A stretch of 64,000 nt of DNA from Holothuria scabra (Eukaryota; Echinodermata; Holothuroidea; Aspidochirotida; Holothuriidae): the NCBI GenBank assembly GCA_037179385.1, contig CM074184.1, forward strand, positions 18,556,001 through 18,620,000. The letters run 5' to 3'. Below, piece after piece: positions 35,145 to 47,663 of this stretch (within the stretch, counting starts at the first letter, position 1; each line of letters begins with the position of its first letter). A model generated the notes under the pieces. It was not told the origin of the DNA. It was given only the letters and a program-made list of their open reading frames with translations, and made no database searches. The translations under genes were made by a program, and so were the position numbers.

Positions 35145-35423
35145 GGCCCAAATCTCTCACCAAATTTTCCTAAACTTATTATTTAAACCCATCCCACAAT
35201 TGTCTAAAATTCATCCCCTTCCAGTCGCAATCTCAGTTCATTGCTTCAGGGTGACTGTAATAGAGCAATGTGTAAAATCAAAACACAGTACAGCTCATGC
35301 TGTGTTATATAAGCTTTAATACTCTGCATTGCTTGAACTAGCTACCAATCAAAGAACTGAGCCAATAGTTAATTTCTGTAGACTACTAAGATAATTATAG
35401 TTTGAGGATGAGAGGACGGGCCC
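35145..35423 (+). mobile_element. MITE family F, third copy
   Basis: Ends ggcccaaatctctcacc and gatgagaggacgggcc are inverted copies. The interior tgctgtgttatataagcttt, then aatactctgcattg, and cacaattgtctaaaattcatcc align with the copy at 29769-30045. Confidence 0.7.
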
Positions 35424-36149
35424 TTTTATCCTCATTCTGTGAGTTAAGACCTGTAGCACTTACTGGATCTCATTTGATGAGCAATGCTACCTGGGTAGTA
35501 CTGGACGCGGGCCGGGTAGGGGTCTGCCACCCCACAAATGGCCATTATACTTCCGAATCGGGTGGACTTTGGTCCCTCAGTGGGGCAGAGATTATGCTGG
35601 AGTATGGAAAAGTGTCCTCCCCCTGTGAGGGAGAGTTCTGTACGGCAACTATGGCTATATTAGAAAAAAACTTAGATTAGTGTTTTAAAAGTTATTTTTT
35701 CTATGTTTGGTCAGACAACTGGAAGCTCTCTGTTTTGGCATATGCCCATAACCATAAAGGACTCTTTTTCTCAAGGGCGGTGACCTTTTGCACTTTTCCA
35801 GATCTTCAACAAGGGCATAATTTCTGCCCCACTGAGCCGGGCACTGAAGTCTGCTCGACTCAGCAAGAAAGGTCTTGGCCAGTTGGGGTCACTCCCCCAC
35901 CTCCCGTCGCGTACAGTCATGTATATGATAAAACGTGCAAAATCAATGATGATGCACTTTTGGTGCTACATGTCATTACAGAACATAAAGTAACTAAGGT
36001 TACAGTAGGTAGAAATGTATTGAAAATTTTGGACAGTTTATTTTCCTATGCAAACTGTACGTTCGGTCATGGTCTCGGTCGACATCCTCTGGTCTCGGTC
36101 TTGGTTTCGGTCTCTGAAATGCCGGTCTCGACTACAACACTGCCCTAGA

Positions 36150-39100
36150 TCCGCTAGTCACGAGCATACGTAATTTAGACTAGAAATATTTTAAAAGTAA
36201 ACCGACCTAGTGTTGAATGAGCTAAATTTCTAACGGTACATAGACTTTGATCTCATTTAACTGTTGCAATTGGTAATGTTCAAACTTAACACAAAGTCAG
36301 ATTTCATCTGTATCTGTATATATGTAACTAAATGTAAAACAACTCCGGTAACGACTGTATAGCCTACGGTACTTCAAAGTTGTTTGACTTTAGACTGTGC
36401 TTTAAAAAGAATATGTGTTAAACTAGGGGAATGTGTTAAACCAGTGAGATATTAAATTAACGGCCCCAGTTTAATAAGGATAAAATATGAGTAAGAAGAC
36501 GTATGAGAACACAACAAATGAAGAATTGGCGTTTGCTTGTTACATACCACTCTGCTATATCAAAAGTTTGTCATTATTTCATATTATATGGGATTTCAAA
36601 CACCATTGGAACTTGTGTATTTATAAGGAGGACATAAATTTGATTAAGTTTATGCACGCTTTTCTTTTTACACAGAAACGAATAGCAAAGGTTTACGTTG
36701 TAAGGTATTAGCTCTTTGAAGATCACGTGAATTCTCTTGAAATTGTTAAATTCTCCAAAGCCGTATTGTAAACAAATATAACCAGAACTTAGCAATACGT
36801 GAGCTTCACCTTTTACCTTGGATAACGAACACCTTTGGATTTCGCGTCTTTTAGCGGCATAATTTGAAAAAAAGTTGTGGAACAGTCTAAGCTTGACATT
36901 AAAAAAGACTTAACAAAGATTTTATCTTGCCAGATACTGCTACCTTAAAAAATGTGCCGGCCTTTTGTTTGACTTATTAAAGTCAGGGAAAAATTTTGAT
37001 GCACTGAATAGGCCTATTATGCACACTCAAACAGATATAACAAAGTAGTAACGAGATTAATGGCACTAATTAAGAGTCTATTGATGGATGTGCGTTTTTT
37101 CATGAAAGTTTCAGAATCGCCACAAAGTTGGCTTTGAGTAATTTATATTGGAATCACGTAATGTGCAAAAGAGTATCGACTTAATAAGTTTGTAGAAAAC
37201 CAGGTCAGCATTCATTTTTCCACATAATCACTAGTCGGAAAATTGAAATGGAGTAACTGTTAACACCCATTTCTTCATTACATTTATAACATATCTCGTG
37301 TGAAGTCACAACGGTTTAGGAAAAAGGAGGACTAACCAAATTCGATCAGAACCTATTAAAAAGGTGAAATAATCACCACCACTGGTCACGTACCGGTATG
37401 TGAAAATTAATACTAAAATTGGGTAAAGATTGTCCAAAATTGTTGAATTTACGGGTGAATTATGTGGTTAGATACCACTTTCTTGGGTAACCCACCACTT
37501 GGCCAATTATTGGAAAAAATTACCCAATTAAGTTCAGGATTGTCAAACACATGACCAGAATTTGGTGAACATTTTAGCATGACAGCTTCTAAGACATTGT
37601 CCCTTCGTAAGCTGACACGGTATACCTACACAACTGGAAACGATAAATCATTTGATATATGCTAACAGATGAAAGATTTTCCATGTGGTGAATGCCTATG
37701 CTTTATATTTATATAAAGGTTTATTCTAAGCTAGAGACGTACCTCAGTCTGGCTTGAATCTCTCATGACAGCTCATTTTCGTCTTCGTTCCTTCCAGTGT
37801 ACACAACGGGCACTCGAAGTTATGCTTGTTACAAAATTAATGATTTTGTTCAAGTCGCTGTACCTTTTACACTGTACAGTAAACTTGAAATAAACCGCCG
37901 TCAGTTATAGGCTACCAAATGTACCAATTAGCGACTTCGGTACGGTAAATTAGCTCATGCGCACATTCTCCAAGTCGCAAATACTTCTATCGAGGATTCT
38001 TATGTGTGGGTTTACGCAGTGTATATGGAAATTTCGTAATATTCGTATACAAAAATTTTGTAAAATTTCGTTGGTGTAAAAACTGTATTTTAAACTGTGG
38101 AAAAGTGGCGATGGAACGCTTACCTTTGCGCAGTTAAGCTAGCGATCGAAACTCAGAAACTTAGTGCTATCCCGTTGCAGAATGGTCTGTTCCAGCTGAG
38201 TTCACAAGTTGAATTGTTTTGCAGTCAAACATTACAATATGTGCCGAGGTCGCTATGTAGCAACCGTGTCTCCAAAAATTCCATGCAGCAACGGGTTATT
38301 GAACTTGAATCGTCTACTACAGTATGGTGATATAGCAAGGTATTCAGTTTGAATAACAATAAAGGGCTAAAAGGGGAACCTTAAGCAAAATAGTCATTAT
38401 GTGAAAGAGGTACCAATCTACACGTTATGGTGAAACTTGCAATCACACCAGACATGTACTTTTCAAGATATCAGTAAATGAAGTCACTAGGTTTGTGTTC
38501 CAAAAACATGTTGGGGCAGCAGAGGTCATATCACTTCCCCACATTGACAAGATCGAAATGATTTTTTCCCATAGTTTTTCAAACTGTTGTGCGCCCTTGA
38601 AGCTAATACGAACAGGACCTTCCTGAAGGGACGGAGAGTCTGTGAAGTTCTTATGCTACTTCTGAAAACACAGTCTGATAATATGAGATTTTTGAGGGAA
38701 AAATTAGCTATAAATTTTAAAGAAAAGGAAAAGACTCCAAATATATGTGAGGATATGATGCCATATGTACTTGCCGGCTAAGTTCACTTTTTCTTGAAAA
38801 TGTGTCAGTATTAATTGTCCATATCTTGAGAACCTCAAATCAGATTTCAATTCAAATGTCGCCGTAATGCTAAGAATAAACACCCCTCTATCACACTGAA
38901 AATTTGATTTTACCTCAAGCCCTTCTTTTAAAGGTTAACTTGAGAACTTCAAATCAAAATTGCACTTCTGGGAAATGTTAGGCTAGGTCTGCTCAGTCAT
39001 AGGTACCGGAAGGGGTTTCTAAGTTTGAGAAGTCAGTGTTGGAAAATTTTAAATTATTTCAGAGTCCTTAGACCCAATTCGGTGCATTTGTCGTACGATT

Positions 39101-39215
39101 TAAGGAAAATTGAAGCCAAATTTCGAAGCTGTAACGTTATACACTACGGTATTAAAGTTTGTAATATTTAGTTTTGCATCGTACTTATATGTTTATAAAC
39201 AACGTTGAGCATTTT
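36150..39215. other. Long stretch without recognisable features
   Basis: About 3 kb of AT-rich DNA. Open frames at 36487-36711 and 38097-38330 have no domain or splice context. No RNA gene or delimited mobile element seen. Confidence 0.5.
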
Positions 39216-39440
39216 GCCCGGCGGATCCAGGATTTTTCCAGAGGGGGTGCGAGGTCAGGTCGCCAACCTGAGGGAGGGGTATGAGAGGAGAGGTTACCCC
39301 TCCCCTCTTAATAATTTTTGCATTTTCAAAGGTCTTAAAATAAAATTTGTTGCATTCTAGCAAATGAAAAAGACAGAATTTCCTGGAATGAAGATTGATA
39401 GGAATTGAGAATAATTTTGCCGTGAAATAAAAAAAAAATT
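39216..39440 (+). mobile_element. hAT-like 5' remnant with repeat H copy 2
   Basis: A GGCGGATCCAGGATTTTTCCAGA terminus-like block at 39220 is followed by G/C-rich sequence and then the block shared with 1770-1960 (ttgcattttcaaag, aagacagaatttcctg). No right end identified. Confidence 0.45.
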
Positions 39441-39884
39441 TTTTTTTTTTCTCCTCAGTCAGTATTGGGTAACTAAACGATACTTAACTGCTCCACCCGA
39501 AAAAAGCTTAGATTTCTGCCCAACTTTGGGGAATGGCCGAGGAGAATTATGTCAAATCCGAAAATGTGCACGAGAGCGCGAAGAGGAGCCCCGGTGGGTG
39601 TCCAGGGGGCTTATTCCATCTGAGCAGAAAATTTCTATAAGAAGGTGTACAACGTTTGACGAAATAAAGTGGTCGTCATCGTTAGGAGTCTTAAATGGCA
39701 AAATGCAAAAAAACAGATTGAAGCGTAATATCTTACATTCTAACCCACCACTGATTATATTACTCGTACATCACCATAGTCGTGAAATTATTTTATGAGC
39801 TGTGTGTTTCTCAAAAATCACATCATAGAAAGCCTAGTACAGTATCCTTCATCCTCACCTCCATGCATTATGTTATGCGTTCAT

Positions 39885-40177
39885 CATGGGCGTCCGCAGA
39901 AAAAAAGTCAGTGGGGGGGGGGGGGCAAAATTTCTAGGGGGAGGCAAAACCTTCAAATCACCATGAATCGAAACAAAGCATGTAAAAATTTCAGCTCAAA
40001 ATGCCTCCCAGATCACCGGAAATGGCATTTTTAAAGCCTATTTTTCCCATAGAAACTTGGAAAACACGTTTTTTCACGGGTTTTTGCTTTGATTTTTATA
40101 CGTTTTTTTAAATTTTTTATATTCCAGGGGGGAGGGGGAAAGTGCCCCCAAGTTGCCCATACATGCGGACGCCCATG
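39885..40177. mobile_element. hAT-like MITE E5 with perfect 8-bp TSD
   Basis: A 293-bp element with inverted ends (catgggcgtccgca / tgcggacgcccatg, 14 of 14) and an exact 8-bp duplication GCGTTCAT at 39877-39884 and 40178-40185. Interior G-runs, no coding. The perfect ends and duplication indicate a young insertion. Confidence 0.92.
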
Positions 40178-40189
40178 GCGTTCATTATG

Positions 40190-41480
40190 ATCATGAAATT
40201 ATTTAATGAGCACTATGTATCGTGGTTCATAGCACAAATCATTGTATTGTCGAGATTTTTATCGGTACGTCTATCAGTCTATTAATACCATTTAAAAGAT
40301 ACTTCTTTTAAATTACTGCATTTTTTCTTTAGAAAAAGCAAATTGTAGTACCTATGTAATGCACATCAATTTGGTAACCAGAGCTGCCAACCATGTCAAA
40401 CCAAAACGAGGAACTCGAATGGCAAAAACAGAATTTCCAGCCAAAAAACAGAGTCTTACAAAACAAAACTTACAACCTTGTACAATAACTGCACAATATG
40501 CTATTTTTTGACAAGTTGTGCAATCTGTGCCAAGGTCACAATAATGGGGTCTGGGGAAACTGAGTTGACTCCACTTGTACAGGAATGCAAGTACTGTGGG
40601 TGATACCTGGCATCTGCACTGAAGTACACATATCATATGCGCAGGACATGTATGGCTTATTATGCAGAACTTAAAGGTGCAAACTGCAAACTTATCAACT
40701 CGCATATCAATATGTATGGTTAATGAGCCTATAATTAAGAATTTTGACAAGAACAGAATTTGACAAGAGAAAATAGAATGCCATGTTTTTCTCCAAAAAC
40801 AGAATTATTCTGGCAAAAACAGAATGGTTGGCAGATCTGGGTAACCCATTCAATTATAATATCGATGCTGCTGCAGTAGGAATAATTAACAACATTGTTT
40901 CCAATACATACGGTACCAAAATTGTTGAAGGGTATACAATAATAGACCTACAGTGAAACTTTGGCATCCAAACTTTGCAAACGTATCAAATTCCAATTGG
41001 ACAAACAGGATATTTAAATATAAAGAAAAAAGAACGAATCTAAAGGAATGTGCACACTTTACATAAAACCCTATTACCGTGACCTTGCAGATGATAAGTG
41101 GATTTTTTTCCTTTACGAAAACTTATAAATGAGATATCTTGAGTAAGGTGGAAAGTATCCCCAAAGTGTTTTGAGGACGTAGTGTGGGTTTTTTCCTAAC
41201 AGAGTAAGCCTTTAACTGTCTATCATTAAGAAAAAACAAAATTAAAAACAAAACCCCATTAACATACACCTCGGCATGCTTATACCTCCACATAAGCATT
41301 GCATAGCGTTACAACTGTACAAGTGAAATCTTATAAACGCCATTTCTCTACCTCTAATCTAACACTTGATTTCCCAGCATTTAGTAAACAAGTCCTTAAT
41401 GTTATGCAGTATGGTGCACTCTTCATGACCTTTAGCAGTCGCCATCTTGTTGTTTACAAGCAACTCTCCCTTCCTTTTGT
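40190..41480. other. Stretch without recognisable features
   Basis: Non-coding by appearance. The block cagaattccagcc-like at 40430 and gaattattctggcaaaaaca near 40800 recur in loose form (aaacagaatt three times between 40425 and 40820), perhaps a degraded repeat. The 132-residue open frame on the minus strand has no domain. Confidence 0.4.
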
Positions 41481-41499
41481 TCTAGATTCCCAGGGCCCT

Positions 41500-41775
41500 T
41501 CCTGTTTCCTGTCACGTGTTACCAGTGGACGTGACATATCACATTACCGTAGCTCCACGTGCACGCTGTAACCCATATTTTCAAGGTGTGGCCAGTTTCC
41601 CCCTTTGCTGCCTCCTCATTGGTCATTTATATCATACTAGTCATTTGCATTGGTGCGTCATAACTTTTGACCAATCAGGGGACTGCAGGTCTTCGGAGCT
41701 CGCACGAGGTTTCCAAGACCGAGCCCGCAAGCATGACACTCGTGCATAAGACTTCAGACGAGGAGCACTTGAGTG
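41500..41775 (+). promoter_or_regulatory. Candidate CCAAT/E-box promoter-like segment
   Basis: Within 200 bp there are two ATTGG boxes (in ctcattggtc at 41619 and gcattggtgc at 41647), one CCAAT (in gaccaatcag at 41672), and a CACGTG E-box (gtcacgtgtt at 41512). Local GC content is raised. A short frame beginning ATGACACTCG at 41731 continues for 16 codons. The clustering resembles a promoter, but no downstream gene is recognisable on either strand. Confidence 0.35.
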
Positions 41776-42182
41776 AGCTGTAGATATTGATTATTATTAG
41801 GCCGACCGAATTAATTAAAAATTGATCATCTTTTATTTTGGAACCAAATCATCAAATACAATCATTTAAAATCAACTGGAAACTCTCCTTTTTGTTTCTG
41901 GATACTACTCAGCTAGATCCCCTACCTAAGCCTTCGTTAAACGATTGGCCCATTATCCAACATTAATTTCTGGCGCGCCCGCACGATACGGTGGACGAGC
42001 AATTTCAGCGTGACAATTTTGTAGAATGGATCATTTTGTATACTAGTGTTTCTACATCATGTTGTGTTGTCCTATAATTGCTTCAAAATAATAATAATTT
42101 CAAGAATTCAGCAGTTTCAAGATTTCCGATATATAGCAATTGGGTGGCATCGAAGATCTCATCCCTGTTTATCAACTTTAAA

Positions 42183-45158
42183 CAGTGGCGCAGCCAGGAT
42201 GGGATTTTTTGAGGGGTCTAGGTAACAAGTGGGGGGAAGGGGCTGCAGTGGCGTAGCGAGGATATTTTCCAGGGGGGCAAAGCTCGTAAATTTCCCCAAA
42301 ACTTTTCAGTTTTCAGTTTCAGTATATTTTCAAAATCAAGGTGCATGTATTATATACAAAATACGTAAATTTATGACGTTATGTAATGTAACCTAAGTTA
42401 ACACATGGCCTACAAGATCCTGAAGCTGTCTACTATATACATAGGATTAAGACAATGTCATCATCGGCCCGTTGTCACCCCTATCCCCAGTGATTAACTA
42501 GATTAATTTTCCGAACAGATTTAGTAGATTAATTTTCCGAACCAGTCCTTTAAAAATCAGGTAAACATCGTACGTTTTTCGAGGTTTGCAGGGCTATTAT
42601 GTCTAGACAACGGTAAGCTATTGTTTTTAGCTCCATCCATGGTTAAACACAGAGTAAGATCAGTCTATAAATTGCCCGGTTCTAGCTTGTAGGATGAGAG
42701 GCCATTAATGCTTAAACTTAACCCAGGGCGCTGTCAACCAATAGGTTTGAAACTGGACTGTTAAACCTCGCCTAACCTAACCCAGGGCGTTGTCAACTTA
42801 AGTGACGGGTGAGAGTGATACGCGGAGCGCGACCATCGGTTCGCGCGGAGCGTCCCGCCAGGGAAAATTTCGCAAACACCCCTAGATTGCAGGAAATGAC
42901 ACTCCCTGTGCCCAATTACTGCATGCTTAGAATGTCATATTTTTCTTGTCCTGAAAAATTTTAAGGAGACAATTTGTTCACAACATATATAAAAAGGTAA
43001 AATTGGAAACTCTAAAGCCTACCGGTTTGTATTGCTGACAGCCTTAAATCGAATATAAATACAGTATACTGGTTGTGGAACGAAAACAAACGGAAATTGT
43101 GATAATTATATGAGGGAAAATTTCGTTTACGAGGCTATGATTATGTTACTATTTATTAGCAACGTATTATCCAATAGTGCATCAAGTTAATGAACATAAC
43201 ATAAGCTCAACAATACATAGGGAACTAGCTCGATGATGGTATCCTATGCTGGGGTCTTATAGCCTGTCAGTATTGCCCAGTATACGCTGAACTGATCAAA
43301 ATACCCTGCATGTGTACCAGAGAACATTCAAGCTGCTGCTTGCTGCTTGCTGAATGCGGGTCAAGCGCGCTTCATGCTGCAGTGACACAGATGATATCTG
43401 GGGAAATACGTTGCATGGAAATTTGAGTTATGCATGAGAAATGTTTCACGATTACTTATAGTGAGAAAAATTTAAAGAAATAGGAAAAGGAAGTATTATT
43501 TCGTCAACTTGAAATTTCCCCAAATTCCACAAATTTCCCCAAAATATTTTCCCCCTGCCCCCCCCCAGTAGCTACGCCACTGGGGGGCTGGTACCTCCGA
43601 GGGTCAGGCACGGCAAGACAATCTAAGCGGGGCGTCACCATCCGTTGGCGCGGAGCGTACAAGAGAATTTTGGGCTTTAAAACCCCTCCAGATGGCCGGA
43701 AACGGCACTTCTCATGTGTTTTAAGCTGGATGTACCCAGCCTTGAAACACGAATCTCATGCCTGCGACTTCTCAAATAATGAGAATAAAAAATGGTAATA
43801 CATACACGTTTTAGGGACTCCAAAACTGGGCACTCCTGATCTGTGGCCTGAGGGATGAGGCTAAAGGGAACCGGTATCTCCCTTTCCCTTGGAAAAAATT
43901 GTAAACTTCAGAAGAACGTAGATCGCAAATGCGACAATATCTGAATCTAAGCGGAGCGCCACCATCAGTTGGCGCCTAGCGCACAAGAAAATTTTGGGCT
44001 TTAAAACCCCCCAGATGGTCGGAAACGGCACTTCCCACGTGTTTTAAACCGGATGTACCCAGCCGCAAATGCGGCAATATTTGAATGGATTTCAGCTTAT
44101 ACCAAAGGCAGCACCTAATTACCCTTTAACAGGAAAACCAAAAGCAGTTGCGCCCCCCTCTGAGAAACTTTCTTAACGTTAGATTTCCTAGAGGCAAAAT
44201 GGTGCTATGTTTGGCAAAACTTGGAACTGATTATAGGCCTAACTTTTAGGATTTTCTCTTCTTGGGGAGCATGAAAAATATCAAAATATTTTTAGTTTTT
44301 GTAGAGATTTTACAGAAACATACAGTAGGCTACATACTACCAAAGAAGCAATGTGCAAAATGGGTTAGTATTTGTTCATCGGTACATTACGTAGTCAAAA
44401 TTAAAATACTACGAATAAATCTCTCAAATTAATTGAACTAAAAAGCAGAAGTATGGATCATGTGGGAAACACATGAAACCCGGACCTTGTGGTCATTTTA
44501 CAAATACCCCGGACGCCAGTGACAACTAGTAAAAAGAGGACTTGTCGAAAAAAAATATCGTCCTACAGTGGCACTTGTCATGGGCAGGAGTGAGGCACGA
44601 CATAGACCTACTTGTTAAGGATGGAAGGGAAGAATTATCCGAAGGAAGTACCTTAACCTTGCCTGCTTACGGCATATTTTGTGTATGATAAAGTATAGGA
44701 ATGGTCGTGTAAGAGTGGTCTCCAGTGTACAATTATTGACTTATTTTCAGTAAATCAATCAGCCATCCGAAACGCAGAAAGGTTCTTAACCGAACAAAGT
44801 CACATTAAAGTTTGTCGTCGAGACTTTCGTTTCATCTTCGAAGTGAAACGCAATAAACGACAGTGCAGATCACAAACGGTATCCAATTTAATGAAAGTTG
44901 GCATTTTGTAGTTATTACTTAATTTAATACGTGCGCACAAAATGTGTTTTACACACATTCATCCATGTTTTTTTTTTAATTTTTACACATTTTATTTATT
45001 TATTGTTTTGAAGGAAATACTTCGAAGTTTATTTCCGTTCAAACATTTTATTTTTTCAATTACTTTATCAGGACGCAAAAAATCTGGGGGGGGGGGGGGG
45101 GTGGAGAAAAACTGGGGGGCCTGGCCCACCAAGGTCCCCCCCCGTGGCTACACCACTG
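42183..45158. mobile_element. hAT-like element E6 with perfect TSD, containing a nested hAT
   Basis: Ends cagtggcgcagccagg and gtggctacaccactg are inverted copies with a few differences. The flanks are exact: ACTTTAAA at 42175-42182 and 45159-45166. The 2976 bp include the complete insertion E7 (42246-43582), leaving about 1.63 kb of its own. The interior holds two copies, about 320 bp apart, of a block with ggcgcggagcg/ggcgcctagcg and gaaaattttgggctttaaaa (about 43625 and 43945). No transposase. Confidence 0.88.
42246..43582. mobile_element. hAT-like element E7, nested in E6
   Basis: A 1337-bp element with inverted ends (cagtggcgtagcgagga / gtagctacgccactg) and subterminal gaaatttccccaaaa blocks at both sides. 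Target duplication aggggctg (42238-42245) and gggggctg (43583-43590) agree at 7 of 8. Same family as E8: both carry a ccatccat/catccatcg-type block and tagcttgtagga in the interior. No transposase. Confidence 0.88.
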
Positions 45159-45166
45159 ACTTTAAA

Positions 45167-45709
45167 GGTGTGGGAAGGGCCGTTTCCTGTAATCTGGAAG
45201 GCTTGTTTCGCGAAAAACCCTGTCGCACACCGCTATAAGATGGGGTAGAGTCACAAACCCATGTTCGTCATCGGCCTCGTAGGCCAACGAGGCGGGGACT
45301 AATTTTTCAAGATCTGAATCTCGGAACAGGGGTTTGGAAAAATGCGGACAGCCATTTGGATCTTAAACACCTGACACGTTTCTAATGACAGCACTTAAAA
45401 CTCCTATGCGTTCCCTGTCAATTAATAACTGTCCGAAAATAAAAAGCATCGAAATCACGGTAAAAATTTTCAGGAGAAAACACACTTCGCTGAATTACAT
45501 ATTTAGTGTTTCAAAAGCCCAGAAAGAACAGTGTAGAATCTCCACAGGCCCAAACATTCCAAATTCAAAAACATAAATTTCAATTACATGCTTATTCCAC
45601 ACCCAATATATGCGCTTTGCAGGTACACTAAAGGTTGGCCTTTATATACGATTGAAATTAGGCACCAATATTGATGTTTGAAAATTCGTACCATAACTTG
45701 TTCAGTGCC
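45167..45709. other. Spacer between E6 and E8
   Basis: About 540 bp without recognisable gene or repeat between two hAT insertions. Confidence 0.5.
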
Positions 45710-45961
45710 ATCCTTTACAGTGGCGTAGCTAGGATTTTTTCCAGGGGGGGCAAAGGTATGAAATTTCCCCAAAACTTTCCCCGGTCAATGTGTATGTATT
45801 TCATATAAAATATGCAAATTTACAACTATAACCACATTACCATAATTAAAGTTATGTAATATTACCTGCATTTTAATCTTAAACTATAACATAGAACAAT
45901 TGGAAATAACAACTCTTAGTATATTATTTTGGTCAACCTGGTTTATTTGTATATACTAACG

Positions 45962-46979
45962 CAGTGGCGTAGGCAGGATTTCTCTGAAGGGGGGGGGGGG
46001 GGGTGGGGGGCATGCAGTATGGTCTAAGGGGAGGGGTGTCCGGAAATTTTTGACGTTTTCAAGGAGCCTAGATGCAAAATGGTGCAAGATTTTCGACTTT
46101 GACAGGAACAGTATTAAAGGTTGAATCATGTTGGTTCATGAGGATAAAACTAAAACATTTGCGTCTTTACATGCATTCTTTATGCCGTTTATGCTACCTT
46201 ACAAGTAAAACTTGTCATTAAATTTGCACACTTTTAGGGGTCAAAATAAAACAGCACTGACTTGTATAGAATTTGTGCTTTTTCTTGGCCACAAAGCCTT
46301 CTTTTGTCATAAAGATTATCTAAGCGGAGCGCCACCATTGGTTGGCGCGGAGCGTAGAAAAAATTTCGAAAAATCAGACCCCTCGGATGGCCGGAAATAG
46401 CATTTTCCAGACCTACACGAAGATTCTAACCAGTCGCTACCTTCTTTTGTCGTTTGCAATAAAATACTCCCTTCAAAATATGTTCACATACTGCAAAGTG
46501 ATCAGAGAGTGAAAGCTAACTTGACCACCAAAATGTAATTTTGTCCAAAAGACTGAGCGAAGCGCCACCACTAGTTGGCGCGGAGCATAAAGAAAATTTT
46601 GAAGAATTAGACCCCTCAGATGGTCAAAAAGAGCGTAGTCATGCTTGTAAAGAGAATCGGAACATGAAGTCTTTATTTTTATCGATGCCACCAGTGGTAT
46701 ACAGAGTCTGCCTTTTTAAGTAAAAATTGGAATTTGACAGAATTTGCCTGTTTGTAGGAATTAAAAAAATTGGCATCACTGAAGGACCTTGCAGAGACAC
46801 TCCTTTCCCTTTGGAAATTTTTGAAAAATTGGATGTCCTTATATGCAATTTGGTGCCACATACGCTATCTTTTGAATTAAAAATCTTTGTTATTAAACTT
46901 TGACTACGTATTTTTAAGAACAACGAAAATGGCATATGTGCGGGGGGCATGGCCCAATGGTCCCCCTTCGTACGCCACT
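45962..46979 (-). mobile_element. hAT-B family copy E9 inside E8
   Basis: Bounded by cagtggcgtaggcagg on the left and cgtacgccact on the right, inverted relative to one another. Its complement matches the 28.7-kb copy over about 650 bp and the 34.6-kb fragment at the other end, so it is the most complete member. It holds two copies of a ggcgcggagcg-containing block (about 46323 and 46556). No 8-bp duplication was found, and homology to the 28.7-kb copy continues about 40 bp beyond the right terminus to 47022. Confidence 0.75.
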
Positions 46980-47663
46980 AAAAGGAGGCCTAATAGTGGC
47001 TCGATCACACAGGATATCCTGTTAGAACAGCAGTCTGTTAAGTGTAGAAGGCTACAAGGTACTCATGGACCCGTCTATTGTTATATCCCAAGTGAGCAGA
47101 GAGCTATTTTCCCGAACTAGCCTGTAAGCTTCCATGGATTAGGCTAAGTAACAAAATCTAAGTATGCCAATGGGTCCCGTTCATTCTAATTTCTAGACTA
47201 ACTTTAAGTTTATCGTTGGCCATGGATTGTTTCAGCCTCATCCATCGTTATGTACATTAAGTAAAATCGGTATAGCTACTACTAGCTTGTAGGACAATAT
47301 AATAACCTCGGGGGGGGGGGGGGTGTACGTTAGTAACTTGTCAGTTTTCACATCCTTTTACTGAATTCCCAAAGTGTACAACGCAGAAACTGTGTACAAG
47401 GGGATAAGTTCGGGTTTACAGCCTTTCAGTGTTTGTTCTGTATCAGCTGTTGTTAAATAAAATTAAATGACAGCTTCCTGTGCACTCAAATGCACTGGTT
47501 ATAACACCCGCGCGTACCGTATGCAAGAGAACATTCAATCTGCAACGCGGCGAGGACATTTCTGTGGAACGCGAGTAGGGACGGTTCATGCGACACTGAC
47601 GAAATCTGGGTTAATTTTTTTGCATGAAAATACGAATTATGTATGAGAAATGTCTCACAATTT

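Larger units (their letters stand above)
31892..36142. mobile_element. Large hAT-like element E4 with nested insertions
   Basis: The left end (cagtgttgcagtgctcgaga, then ccgg) and right end (ccggtctcgactacaacactg) are long inverted repeats, each followed inward by repeated GGTCTCGGTCTCG-type motifs. Flanks cccctaga and ccctagat share the 7-mer ccctaga, a slightly eroded 8-bp duplication. At 4251 bp it is long enough for a transposase, but no open frame over ~140 codons exists inside. It contains hAT-B fragments (32165-32350, 34640-35000) and MITE F (35145-35423). It is either an inactivated autonomous element or a composite of later insertions. Confidence 0.75.

Noticed and set aside
35402..36148. 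Plus-strand frames of 92 and 137 codons
   Set aside because: They lie across MITE F and the right terminus of E4 and encode no recognisable domain.
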